A stretch of DNA of 64,000 nucleotides from CAIKZZ01 sp036742455 (GTDB taxonomy: Bacteria > Pseudomonadota > Gammaproteobacteria > Steroidobacterales > Steroidobacteraceae). The notes under the pieces were generated by a model. It searched no databases. It saw only the letters and a program-made list of their open reading frames with translations, and was not told where the DNA came from. Location: the NCBI GenBank assembly GCA_036742455.1, contig DAINQU010000006.1, positions 62,001 to 126,000 of the forward strand, written 5' to 3'. Below, piece after piece: positions 17,238 to 25,967 of this stretch (position 1 is the stretch's first letter; each line of letters opens with the position of its first letter). Position numbers and translations under genes: made by a program.

Positions 17238-17906
17238 TCAGGTGCGGCCGGAGCGCTGGGCAGTCACGCGCCGGGCTGATTTGTGTGGTTTTCGGGTCGC
17301 CTGGGCTGCCGAGGCCTCGCGACCCCAAGCCCGCCACAGCGTCAGTTGACGCTCCAACTGGGCGAGCAGACGCTCGGGCGGCCATTCGGTCGGGCTGATG
17401 ATGGCGCCAGCGGTGAGTCCGTTCAGGAAGGTCGCGATGGCCCGCAGCACGTCATCGCGCACGACGGCGGGCCATGTCGACCACTCGGACCAGTGTTCGG
17501 ACAGGCAGCGATCGTACAAGCGCGTGTACTCGCCATGCACCCAACCGTTGATTTGCTTCAAGCGCGCGTCGGTGGACATCTGGCCCCAGAAGGCCACCCA
17601 GAACGCGCTCTCGATGCCGCGCTTTTCATCGAGCGGCATCGACTCCGACAACACATCCAGGAGACCCTCGCCGGCCTCCGTCGGGCGCATCAAGCGCTCT
17701 TCAATGCGGCGTAACATCAGTCGCAACGCCGCCAGCACGATCTCCTGCTTCGAGTCGAAGTAGTGCGCAATCATGCCGGTTGTGTAGCCGGCCTCACGCG
17801 CAATGCGCACCATCGTGGCATTCTCGAATCCGTGCTCGGCGACCACGCGGCACGCGACGAGAGCGATCTCGTCGCGACGGGCCGCGTGATCGACGATCTT
17901 GGGCAT
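17238..17906 (-). CDS. TetR-family regulator, BetI-like
   Basis: A protein of 222 residues. The N-terminal helix-turn-helix is plain (RIAREAGYTTGMIAHYFDSK). It has the BetI-like opening MPKI and an aromatic patch WVAFWGQM corresponding to the WLAFW segment of BetI. BetI represses choline/betaine synthesis genes and responds to choline; here the ligand may be carnitine, a betaine or a CoA ester. It is placed inside the catabolic operon: 3 bp after the carnitine dehydrogenase stop (TGA-3 nt-ATG) and 14 bp before the acyl-CoA dehydrogenase. This suggests feedback control of its own operon, perhaps through the ATAATAT-containing sites. Confidence 0.87.
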   Translation of the reverse strand: MPKIVDHAARRDEIALVACRVVAEHGFENATMVRIAREAGYTTGMIAHYFDSKQEIVLAALRLMLRRIEERLMRPTEAGEGLLDVLSESMPLDEKRGIESAFWVAFWGQMSTDARLKQINGWVHGEYTRLYDRCLSEHWSEWSTWPAVVRDDVLRAIATFLNGLTAGAIISPTEWPPERLLAQLERQLTLWRAWGREASAAQATRKPHKSARRVTAQRSGRT

Positions 17907-17909
17907 CGC

Positions 17910-19394
17910 TCAGGCCTTGCGCATCGCGATGCCGCGACCCGCACCCGCCGGCTTTTCCAAGCCCGCGTGGGCGGCCTTGAGCACCGCCACCTTCGCCGCG
18001 AGTTCTGCCGGGAACGGCGTCGCCTTCGCTGCCTTAGAGTCCACGTGCAGGAACAAGTGCTCGCCGGTCGCAGCGACGGCACCGTCCGACGCGCGATGCA
18101 GCGTGTGGAACAGCCACAGACGCTTGTCATCGGCGTCGACAACCTGGGTCGTGACGTAGAACGCATCGCCTTGCTTGAGTTCAGCGCGGAAGCTGACCTT
18201 CATCTCCACCGTGTACGGAGCATGGCCGGCAGCGCGATACGCCTCATCAATTCCGATCTGACGGAACAGCGCATCGACCGCTTCCCCAAACACGTGCTGG
18301 TAGCGGTAATCGGTCATGTGGCTGTTGTAGTCAACCCATTCGGGGCTCACGGTCCCTTCAAACAACCGCAAGGGTTGCGACGGATCCTGCGCGGCCGCAT
18401 TCGCGCGTGCCGCGGCATCGCTGTAGAGGCGAGCCTCTAACGCGTTCAACGTGGCGCCCGCACCGATATTGAAAGGCTTCAGCGACTGCTGCACTGCGAC
18501 GAGGTAGTTGTCGCGCAAACGCTCAAGCTCGCGAATCGAGCGTCCTGCCGCCTGCTCGGCCGTGCCTTCGACCATGCGATCGATGAGTTCGTCGGTGAGC
18601 TCCGGCGCTTCCAGCTTGGTCCACGGCCACTTCAGGCACGGGCCGAACTGATGGAGCATGTGACGCATGCCCGGCTCACCGCCGGCAAGGTGATAGATCT
18701 GATTGGTGCCCATCGCGGCCCAACGCAGGCCGGGGCCGTAAATGATCGATTCGTCGAGTTCGCGCGTCGTGGCCACGCCTTCGTTCACCATGTGCAAAAT
18801 TTCGCGCCAGAGCGCTTCTTGCAGACGATCGGTCAGGTGACCCGGCACTTCGCGACGCACGCGCAACGCGTGCATGCCGATGTAGGTGTAGAACTCAGCG
18901 GCCGCCTCAATGCTTGCCGCTGCGGTGCGCTCACCGCCCACCAACTCAACGAGCGGCAGCAAGTACACCGGATTGAACGGATGACCGACGATGAGGCGCT
19001 CGGGAGCAACCATGTCCTTCTGCAGATCCGTCGGCATGAGACCCGAGGTGCTCGACGCAATAATGACGTCGGCCGGCGCCACGCGGCTGACCTGGGCCAA
19101 AATGCGCTGCTTCAGCGGCAACTGCTCCGGAATATTTTCCTGGATGAAGTCGACCTGCGCCGCCATCTCGTCGAGATTGGTCGTGAAGGTCAGTTTGCCC
19201 TTGGGCGGCAGTGGCGCCGAGGTCAAGCGAGCGAGGGACGGATTGGCGTTCTCGACTGCACCGCGGATCCACTCTTCCATCTCCGGCTTCACGTCGGCCG
19301 CGACCACGTCGATACCAAAGTGCAGCGCGCGGGCGGCCCAACCGCCACCGATCACGCCCGTACCCAGCAATCCCAGCTTCTTCACCTGTCTCAT
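17910..19394 (-). CDS. lcdH: L-carnitine 3-dehydrogenase fused to betainyl-CoA thioesterase
   Basis: A protein of 494 residues. Residues 1 to about 320 are a 3-hydroxyacyl-CoA-dehydrogenase-type NAD enzyme with LGLLGTGVIGGGWAARAL (Rossmann), the HPFNPVYLLPLVELVGG segment carrying the catalytic His, and RREVPGHLTDRLQEALWRE. Residues from about 350 are a hot-dog thioesterase (LFEGTVSPEWVDYNSHMTDY; VEMKVSFRAELKQGD). This fused form is known for carnitine dehydrogenases of several proteobacteria, where other species have separate CdhA and CdhB. It oxidises carnitine to 3-dehydrocarnitine with NAD+, and the C-terminal domain should hydrolyse betainyl-CoA. ATG 19394 is chosen because GGAG sits 6 nt before it; an ATG 12 nt upstream and a longer frame to 19502 are less likely. 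First gene of its operon. Confidence 0.9.
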   Translation of the reverse strand: MRQVKKLGLLGTGVIGGGWAARALHFGIDVVAADVKPEMEEWIRGAVENANPSLARLTSAPLPPKGKLTFTTNLDEMAAQVDFIQENIPEQLPLKQRILAQVSRVAPADVIIASSTSGLMPTDLQKDMVAPERLIVGHPFNPVYLLPLVELVGGERTAAASIEAAAEFYTYIGMHALRVRREVPGHLTDRLQEALWREILHMVNEGVATTRELDESIIYGPGLRWAAMGTNQIYHLAGGEPGMRHMLHQFGPCLKWPWTKLEAPELTDELIDRMVEGTAEQAAGRSIRELERLRDNYLVAVQQSLKPFNIGAGATLNALEARLYSDAAARANAAAQDPSQPLRLFEGTVSPEWVDYNSHMTDYRYQHVFGEAVDALFRQIGIDEAYRAAGHAPYTVEMKVSFRAELKQGDAFYVTTQVVDADDKRLWLFHTLHRASDGAVAATGEHLFLHVDSKAAKATPFPAELAAKVAVLKAAHAGLEKPAGAGRGIAMRKA

Positions 19395-19443
19395 GCGTGT
19401 CTCCATCGGGGGCGCGCCGCGCCGTTTTTTTAATGTGAGGACA

Positions 19444-19471
19444 ATAATATAACACCCGCGGCCGCTCGCAA
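19444..19471 (-). promoter_or_regulatory. Candidate sigma-70 promoter of the carnitine dehydrogenase operon
   Basis: On the minus strand TTGCGA (19471-19466) and TATTAT (19449-19444) are 16 bp apart, ahead of the ATG at 19394. The -10 overlaps the same ATAATAT arm that forms the dyad at 1149-1169. A TGTGA half-site (19434-19438) follows it, so CRP or the TetR regulator could also act here; both are inferences. Confidence 0.45.
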
Positions 19472-19573
19472 GCGGTCGGGCGGCCGCAATGAAGCCGCGC
19501 ACGCTCCCGCCGAAGCGTAGCGCTCCGAGGAATCGAACCGTTCAAGGATGTCCGGCCGTGTGCCGGAGGCCCG

Positions 19574-19627
19574 CACCCGACCGATCCGGTCGGGTGGGGA
19601 TCGGCGGGTCCCGAACGGGACCCGCCG
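19574..19627 (-). terminator. Two tandem hairpins after the TonB-dependent receptor gene
   Basis: Hairpin 1 is a 10-bp stem, 19574-19583 with 19587-19596. Hairpin 2 is a GC-rich stem of about 11 bp, 19602-19613 with 19616-19627. They lie 12-65 bp after the receptor stop codon and ahead of the carnitine operon promoter. There is no T tract, so Rho-assisted or imperfect termination is likely. Confidence 0.5.
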
Positions 19628-19638
19628 AACGGGTCAGA

Positions 19639-22245
19639 TTAGAACTTCTGACCGAACTTCAGCATTACGGTCCGCGGCTGGGCCGGGATGACGTAGGGCT
19701 GCTGACACATGCTTACCGTGCACTGCACGAAGCGCGAGATCTGCGCGCGCTCGTCCGTCACGTTGTTGATGGCCAGTTCCCAACGCTTGCCGTCCTTCTC
19801 CATGCCGGCCGAGAGGTCAGCAAGGTAGTACGCGGGCTGCGTGCCGATGATCTGCTGATCCTGCGTCTTCAACGCCGGAGCCGTCTGCGTCTGGTACACC
19901 ACCGCGAGCTGCGCATCCGCATCCCACTTGCCGACGCTCCAGCCGTAACGGATAACCGTATTGGCTTTGAACTTCGGCGCGATCGGCAGGTTCGCACCCG
20001 CCGGCGCGAGCGGCGTCGAGGCCGCATGCGCCGAACCGTCCGAGTTGGTACCCGAGCAGTCCGCCGTATGCACCGCGTTACCCGACGGATCGGTATAGCC
20101 GCAGTAGTTCGAGGTCAACTTCGGATCGAGCAAGGTGGCATTCACAGACCACGTCCAGCCGCCGCCGATCGCCCACTCCAACTCGTTTTCGATGCCCTTG
20201 ATCTTCGCATCACCACCGTTGGTGATGATCGTGACGCTGTTAGGACCCAAGAACGAGAACTGGAAGTTGTTCCAGTCTTCCTGGAAGATCGAGCCGTTCC
20301 AACGCAGGTGGTGGTTCAGCCACTGCGTCTTCCAACCGAACTCGTAGTTCTTCAGGTAATCAGCCGCGTACGGACCGATACCGGCTGCGGCGGTGCGATT
20401 CACACCGCCCGGACGGAAGCCTTCCGAGTAGGTGACGTAGATCATCTTGTCGGGCGAGAACTTGTAGGTCGCGTTCACGCGCGGCACATGTCCCGAATCC
20501 GCCACGCGCTTGTTCAAGTCGGTGCACGGCACGCCGTTGACCGACGCCGGGGCAAAGCAATTGTCCATGCCCGACGAGTAGCCAGAGAGCGCGTCGAAGT
20601 TAGCCGAGTAGCCGTAGAAGCCCTGCAGCGTGTTGTCCGTCTTGAAGTAGCGGTAGCCACCCGTGACCGACAACTTGTCGTTGATGTCCCAGATGACCTG
20701 CGCGAACGCAGCCTGATCACGATCGACGCGCTGTTCGTCCGTCAACCAAATGGTGTTTGGCAACGTCGGAATCGACAGGTAATCGGCAAAGCCGGCCGGG
20801 TTCGGGCCGGTGTACGGGCTCGAGAAGTTGGCGCCGTAACCCGGCATCGCGTACTGCTCGAAAATGTCGTGCAACTGGCGCTGCATGAACAAACCGACCG
20901 TACCCTTCACCGGCTGGTCCTGCGGCGTCGACAGACGCACTTCGTGGCTGAACTTCTCGAAGTAGCCCTTCGTGATCACCACTTCCTGCGGCATGATCGG
21001 CGGGCCGCCGGCGGGGTTCGTCGGATCCGACGAGTTGCCGCGCCAGATCGCGCCCGAACCGTACACCTTGTCATAGAAGAAGGCGTAGTCCGAGTAGTCG
21101 GCGATCGAGTGCGTGTTGCGCTTCATGTACGCACCGGCGTAGGTCAGATCGAGGTTACCGACCTTACCCTCAACGGTGAGCGACGTCTGGATCCAAGAGT
21201 CCTGCGAGTTCTCAGGCGCGAAGTGCGTGATCTGCAGATCGCCCACCGCCGGGTCATAGCCGAAGAAGCCTTCGCTATTGACCGACTGGCCCATGATCGT
21301 CGGGGTGATCGTCCAGTTGTCGTCCAGCGTCAACTTCAGCGCGGCGCGACCGCCCTTGGTGTCCGCCGTGTTGTAGGCGTCCTTGCGGTAGGCCGCATTG
21401 CTGATCGAACCGGCGCCCACCGGGCAGGTCGCGTTCCCCGGCGTCACGCTCGGGTTGTTGTACGCACACCAGCTCGGGAAGTAGCGCGTGCCGTTCTGGA
21501 TACCGCCCGACGCGTTGGTGCCGGCGACATTGTTGATGAAGCCTGCCGCATGCTCATCCCACGCCACGAGGCGGATGGCCGCCACCGGGCTCAAGGGGAT
21601 GTTCACAAAGCCTTCCGCCGCGTAACCCACGCCGCCGTGGGAAACATCGTTCACACTCACGTCGTAGCCCGCGATGAACTTCGTGGGATCCGGCTTGTTC
21701 GTGATGATGCGAATCGTACCGGCCTGCGAGCTCGCGCCGTACAGGGTGCCCTGCGGGCCTTCGAGCACTTCGACGCGGGCGATGTCGTAGACGTGCACGT
21801 CGACGGTGCCGTCGATCGTCGTCACCGGCTGCTCGTCGAGGTAGGTGCCGACCGACGGCTGGCTGCCGGAGTGGTTCTCGTTCGCGCCGCTGACGACGCC
21901 ACGCATGTACACGTGCGACGAACCCGGCTGGCCGTTACCGCCCTGACCCTGACCGCGGCTGTACGCCACGCTCGGGAGGAACTTGACGTAATCGTCGAGG
22001 TTCGTGACGTGCAACTCTTCCAGCTTCTCGGTACCGAGCGCGACGATCGCGACCGGCACGTCCTGCATGTTTTCAGAGTGCTTCTGCGCCGTCACGACGA
22101 CGTCTTCCAGACCGCCGACATCGGCTTTTTGATCGGCGGCATAGACGGCGCCGGACGCCAGCACGGCGGAAATTGCCGAGGCGAGCGGCAGACGGGACAG
22201 ACCCGCTCGCAGCCCCGCGGCGCTGTGGATTCGACTGATTTTCAT
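19639..22245 (-). CDS. TonB-dependent outer-membrane receptor
   Basis: A protein of 868 residues. The signal peptide covers residues 1 to about 36 (ends ASGAVYA). The TonB-box-like LEDVVVTAQK and the plug domain (DVPVAIVALG, then LEGPQGTLYGASSQAGTIRI) follow, then a long beta-barrel ending in VMLKFGQKF with the terminal Phe typical of outer-membrane barrels. ATG 22245 is chosen because AAGGAG lies just upstream; a GTG 6 nt earlier is in the SD itself. It is 29 bp downstream of the TPR-sulfotransferase gene in one operon. The substrate is unknown: the sequence belongs to the broad receptor group often used for non-siderophore nutrients, and the neighbours suggest but do not prove uptake of a compound handled by the carnitine genes. 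Confidence 0.9.
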   Translation of the reverse strand: MKISRIHSAAGLRAGLSRLPLASAISAVLASGAVYAADQKADVGGLEDVVVTAQKHSENMQDVPVAIVALGTEKLEELHVTNLDDYVKFLPSVAYSRGQGQGGNGQPGSSHVYMRGVVSGANENHSGSQPSVGTYLDEQPVTTIDGTVDVHVYDIARVEVLEGPQGTLYGASSQAGTIRIITNKPDPTKFIAGYDVSVNDVSHGGVGYAAEGFVNIPLSPVAAIRLVAWDEHAAGFINNVAGTNASGGIQNGTRYFPSWCAYNNPSVTPGNATCPVGAGSISNAAYRKDAYNTADTKGGRAALKLTLDDNWTITPTIMGQSVNSEGFFGYDPAVGDLQITHFAPENSQDSWIQTSLTVEGKVGNLDLTYAGAYMKRNTHSIADYSDYAFFYDKVYGSGAIWRGNSSDPTNPAGGPPIMPQEVVITKGYFEKFSHEVRLSTPQDQPVKGTVGLFMQRQLHDIFEQYAMPGYGANFSSPYTGPNPAGFADYLSIPTLPNTIWLTDEQRVDRDQAAFAQVIWDINDKLSVTGGYRYFKTDNTLQGFYGYSANFDALSGYSSGMDNCFAPASVNGVPCTDLNKRVADSGHVPRVNATYKFSPDKMIYVTYSEGFRPGGVNRTAAAGIGPYAADYLKNYEFGWKTQWLNHHLRWNGSIFQEDWNNFQFSFLGPNSVTIITNGGDAKIKGIENELEWAIGGGWTWSVNATLLDPKLTSNYCGYTDPSGNAVHTADCSGTNSDGSAHAASTPLAPAGANLPIAPKFKANTVIRYGWSVGKWDADAQLAVVYQTQTAPALKTQDQQIIGTQPAYYLADLSAGMEKDGKRWELAINNVTDERAQISRFVQCTVSMCQQPYVIPAQPRTVMLKFGQKF

Positions 22246-22274
22246 GGTCACTCCTTACACATTAAAAACAAAGA

Positions 22275-24317
22275 TCAAACGAGAGCCCTGTCGGCGCCCG
22301 TAAAATTCGGGACCGCAGGGTAACAATCCAAGACCGGGCCCAACGCCACCTTGAGCGCGTCTAGCCACGGTTCGTAGTGGCGCCAATGGTCAACGCCGTC
22401 GCGATAGATCGGACGACGCACCTGTTCTGAACTCGCCGTGCGTACGGCGCGATCATTTTCATAGAAGCGCAAGCAGCGCTCATCAAACGGCAGTCCGCAG
22501 TACGCCAAGAGGCGCCTGACCTCGGTTTCGGGGTCTTCGACCACTGACTCATAGATCACGCGGTGCACACGCCCCGGCAATACCGCGTCCATGTGCGCCA
22601 TTAAGCGGACGTAGTCCCGGTAATAGCGGCCGAGATCATCGAGCGAGTACGAGAAACTCTGGCCACGCGCAAAGTGCTGTTTGAAATTCGAGAAGCAACA
22701 GGCCAACGGGTGGCGTCGGGCATCGATGATCCGCGCGTTCGGCAACATCAGGTGGATGAGACCCACCTGCAGGAAGTTGTTCGGCATCTTATCGACAAAG
22801 AACGGCGCGGTACTCTTGCGCTGTACCCGGGTTCGCTCCAGATAGCGCTCGCCGAGTTCACGCAACCGTTCCATCGGCAATTGCCTTAAGACCTCGAAAT
22901 ACTGGCCTTCCCCGTCGCCGTCATCGGTGGTCATCGACTCGCGCGCCTCGGCGACCAGCTCTTTGGCGATCCGAGTGACGTCCGGCAACTCCATCGTCCC
23001 TTCGACCGCCGGATGACTCGAGAGAATTTGCTCGAGGAGCGTTGACCCTGCGCGCGGCATCCCAAGCACAAAGATCGGATCCGTCGCCTCGTGGCCGCTG
23101 CCGTGACGTTGCGCAAAAAAATCCGGCGTGTACAGCGCGATGGAACGGTCGACAAACCGCGTCGTCTCGTCGGCCGCATACGGAATTAGGCGACGCCGGA
23201 TCGCAGCGCCAGCTTCGTAATGCTCAAAGGAATCGCCGTATGACCGGTCGTCCTCGAGCGCTTTGCCCAACGCATATTCAAAATGCAGCCGATCGTCATC
23301 GTCCAGATCGGTACGCCGCACGGCCTGGCGCATCGCCTCGACATCCGCAGCGCTGAATCGAAACGTCTTGAGGTTCGCGAGGCTCCAGTACGCCTCACCC
23401 AGCGTAGGCTCGAGTGCGATCGCGCGACGGTACGCGGCGATACTGTCCTCGGTGCGGGACGCGGTCTTGAGCGCGTGTCCGTAACTGAGCCAGATCCGCG
23501 GTTGATCCACGGATTCCTTCAACACGGACTCGTACACGTCGATGGACGCCGCATACTCGCCCAAGTGCGCGAGCACCGCCGCCTTGAGGTTGCGATACCC
23601 GAGATGTTCGGGATCCGCACGCAACAGCGCTTCAACCTCGTGCAGCGCAAGCTCGACCTTCGACTGTCGAAACAAAACGAGCGCGTAGTTATGCCGCGCA
23701 CCTTGGAAACTCGGCGCCAAGGACAGGCAATGCTCGAGCAGCGCCTGAGCATCGACATACCGACGCAGGCGCGCGGCCACTTCGGCCAACATGCGCAAGG
23801 CCGCCACATCGGTCGGCCACTCGATGAGATGTTGGCGTAACAGGCGCTCGGCGGCCGGGATGTCATTGGCCAAGAGCGCGTTCGCGGCTGCCATCAGGCG
23901 CGGATCGCGATTGGCCACTTTCAAGAATTGTTCGCGCGCTGCCTCACCGCCGGTACGGTCGTCCGCCAGTTCTAACTGATCGGCGAGACAGCGCCAGGCG
24001 TCCGGTCGTTCGGGCGTCAGTTGCAATCCGTGACGCAGCGCGCGCGCTGATGCGGCGGGGCGTGCCAACATCGCCAACGTAAAGCCCAGTTCGATATGCG
24101 CACCCGCCGACTGCGGCTGCTCCTGTGCGAGGGGCTCTAACACCGCGAGCGCCGCATCCGGCTCGCCGAGGAGACGCCGCGCAGCGCCGAGCAACAGGCG
24201 CGCGCGGGGATGCCCCGGCACGACCCTCAGGATCTCACCGACTTGCTCGGCAGCCTGTGCCGGCTGCGCGCCCAACAATCGCGTCGCATGGTTCAACGCA
24301 ACATCGAGCGAGCCCAT
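22275..24317 (-). CDS. TPR-repeat protein with C-terminal sulfotransferase domain
   Basis: A protein of 680 residues. Residues 1 to about 400 are tandem tetratricopeptide repeats (for example the stretch around RAYRRAIALEPTLGEAYWSLA). Residues from about 430 form a sulfotransferase domain whose PAPS 5'-phosphosulfate loop is FVLGMPRAGSTLLEQIL; later DKMPNNFLQVGLIHLMLPNA is also typical. The start at 24317 is supported only by a close GGAG; the frame is open 32 codons further upstream. It is the first gene of an operon with the TonB-dependent receptor, an association seen repeatedly in receptor-rich proteobacteria. The acceptor and the purpose of this pairing are not known; it may modify the receptor, its ligand or a periplasm-bound product. 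Confidence 0.85.
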   Translation of the reverse strand: MGSLDVALNHATRLLGAQPAQAAEQVGEILRVVPGHPRARLLLGAARRLLGEPDAALAVLEPLAQEQPQSAGAHIELGFTLAMLARPAASARALRHGLQLTPERPDAWRCLADQLELADDRTGGEAAREQFLKVANRDPRLMAAANALLANDIPAAERLLRQHLIEWPTDVAALRMLAEVAARLRRYVDAQALLEHCLSLAPSFQGARHNYALVLFRQSKVELALHEVEALLRADPEHLGYRNLKAAVLAHLGEYAASIDVYESVLKESVDQPRIWLSYGHALKTASRTEDSIAAYRRAIALEPTLGEAYWSLANLKTFRFSAADVEAMRQAVRRTDLDDDDRLHFEYALGKALEDDRSYGDSFEHYEAGAAIRRRLIPYAADETTRFVDRSIALYTPDFFAQRHGSGHEATDPIFVLGMPRAGSTLLEQILSSHPAVEGTMELPDVTRIAKELVAEARESMTTDDGDGEGQYFEVLRQLPMERLRELGERYLERTRVQRKSTAPFFVDKMPNNFLQVGLIHLMLPNARIIDARRHPLACCFSNFKQHFARGQSFSYSLDDLGRYYRDYVRLMAHMDAVLPGRVHRVIYESVVEDPETEVRRLLAYCGLPFDERCLRFYENDRAVRTASSEQVRRPIYRDGVDHWRHYEPWLDALKVALGPVLDCYPAVPNFTGADRALV

Positions 24318-24384
24318 GGGCTCCGAATGCGACAACCAACCTCCTCCCCATCCGCCCGGTCTAGCGATACGCACGCAATCTGCG

Positions 24385-24413
24385 ATCAGACGCCCGTGGC
24401 GCCCACTTGTCAA
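24385..24413 (-). promoter_or_regulatory. Sigma-70 promoter of the sulfotransferase-receptor operon
   Basis: A consensus -35 TTGACA (24413-24408) is spaced 17 bp from TCTGAT (24390-24385) on the minus strand, about 70 bp before the ATG at 24317. The rest of the 423-bp gap 24318-24740 shows no gene; at its other end a -10-like TAGAAT (24710-24715) lies 25 bp before ispG. Confidence 0.55.
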
Positions 24414-24740
24414 TTATGCGACGAAATGGAGTCGGACGGCACGGCGGCATGCGTGAAGTTGTTGCAACTTAGCAACGCGGAGTAGTTCAACCGTGCTGAT
24501 CTCGCACCGTCGTTCGTCAAAGACGTCGAAGCCGCTCACGACCCGCGGTCTCGTATAGACAGAATTAATTGATTTTTCAGACTGTTACCACAGCCGTTCG
24601 GCATCCCACACACCGGATCAGCATCGCCTCCCGTACAGACGATGGGGGACGGGTCGCAGACGCCACCGCGAACCGTCGGCACGGGCCGCGAGGCACCGAG
24701 CGGTTGGGCTAGAATTGCGCGCTGCCTAAGGAATTTCCGA

Positions 24741-25967
24741 ATGTCATTGCCCAACCGTCGCCCCTCCGTTGTCGCTCAGGTCGGTCACGTCCCTATTGGG
24801 TCAGCGTCACCCATCGTCGTGCAATCCATGACCAACACCGACACGGCCGATATCCCCGGCACCGTCGAGCAAATTCTGGCGCTGGCGCGTGCCGGCTCCG
24901 AAATCGTTCGCGTAACCGTCAATGAGAAGGAAGCGGCCGCGGCAGTCCCGCGCATACGCGAGGCGCTGGATCGGGCCGACTGTCACGTTCCTTTAGTGGG
25001 GGACTTCCACTTCAACGGTCACCGCCTGCTGAAAGACGAGCCGGCGTGCGCCGAAGCGTTGGCCAAACTGCGCATCAACCCGGGCAATGTGGGCCGCGGC
25101 GCGAAGCGCGACACCCAATTCGCCGAGATGATCGAGATGGCCTGCCGCTACGGCAAGCCCGTCCGTATCGGTGTGAACTGGGGCAGTCTGGATCAAGATC
25201 TCGTCACTCGGATGATGGACGAGAATGCGCTGCTGCCGCAGCCGCTCGATGTCATGGACGTGGTCCGTGAGGCCACCGTCGTCTCGGCGTTGGCGAGTGC
25301 GGCACGGGCCGAAGAGTTGGGCCTGCCGCACAACCACATCATTCTGTCCGCCAAAGTCAGTGGCGTGCAGGACCTCATCAGTATTTATCGTTCGCTCGCG
25401 GCCCGCTGCGACTATCCGCTGCATCTCGGGCTCACCGAAGCGGGTATGGGCTCGAAAGGTATTGTGGCGTCGTCGGCGGCCATGGCGGTGCTGCTGCAAG
25501 AGGGTATCGGTGACACGATCCGCATCTCGCTGACTCCCGAGCCCGGCGGTGATCGCACGCGCGAAGTCATCGTCGCCCAGGAGTTGCTGCAGACGATGGG
25601 GCTGCGCGCATTCACGCCGATGGTCACGAGTTGCCCGGGCTGCGGGCGCACGACCAGCAGTTACTTTCAGGTCCTGGCGGAACGCATTCAACGCCATATA
25701 CGCGAAAGAATGCCCACGTGGCGGGCAACGCACGAGGGCGTTGAGACCATGACGGTGGCCGTGATGGGCTGTGTCGTCAACGGTCCCGGCGAGAGCAAGC
25801 ACGCGAATATCGGCATCAGCCTACCGGGCACGGGCGAGCGCCCCGTCGCGCCCGTGTACGAGGACGGTGAGAAGACCGTGACGCTCAAGGGCGACCGTAT
25901 TGCCGAGGAATTCCAGGATCTGGTGGAGGCCTACATCGCGCGCCGTTTCCCAAGGAAGCTCGTATGA
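24741..25967 (+). CDS. ispG: 4-hydroxy-3-methylbut-2-enyl-diphosphate synthase (flavodoxin)
   Basis: A protein of 408 residues that converts methylerythritol cyclodiphosphate to HMBPP in the non-mevalonate isoprenoid pathway, with a [4Fe-4S] cluster. Visible are the N-terminal IGSASPIVVQSMTNTDTADI, VPLVGDFHFN, LRINPGNVG, and the cluster ligands in TSCPGCGRTTS and VMGCVVNGPGESKHANIGIS. The start at 24741 follows AAGGA by 8 nt; an open frame runs to 24642 but lacks a ribosome site. Its stop overlaps the phhB start (ATGA), so the two are co-translated. Confidence 0.96.
   Translation: MSLPNRRPSVVAQVGHVPIGSASPIVVQSMTNTDTADIPGTVEQILALARAGSEIVRVTVNEKEAAAAVPRIREALDRADCHVPLVGDFHFNGHRLLKDEPACAEALAKLRINPGNVGRGAKRDTQFAEMIEMACRYGKPVRIGVNWGSLDQDLVTRMMDENALLPQPLDVMDVVREATVVSALASAARAEELGLPHNHIILSAKVSGVQDLISIYRSLAARCDYPLHLGLTEAGMGSKGIVASSAAMAVLLQEGIGDTIRISLTPEPGGDRTREVIVAQELLQTMGLRAFTPMVTSCPGCGRTTSSYFQVLAERIQRHIRERMPTWRATHEGVETMTVAVMGCVVNGPGESKHANIGISLPGTGERPVAPVYEDGEKTVTLKGDRIAEEFQDLVEAYIARRFPRKLV

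Noticed and set aside
19430..19450. Full CRP site at the carnitine promoter
   Set aside because: Only the left half (TGTGA) matches; the right half does not resemble TCACA.
19489..22323. Plus-strand open frame of about 940 codons
   Set aside because: It mirrors the TonB-dependent receptor gene on the other strand; the translation is Arg/Val/His-rich and has no recognisable domain.
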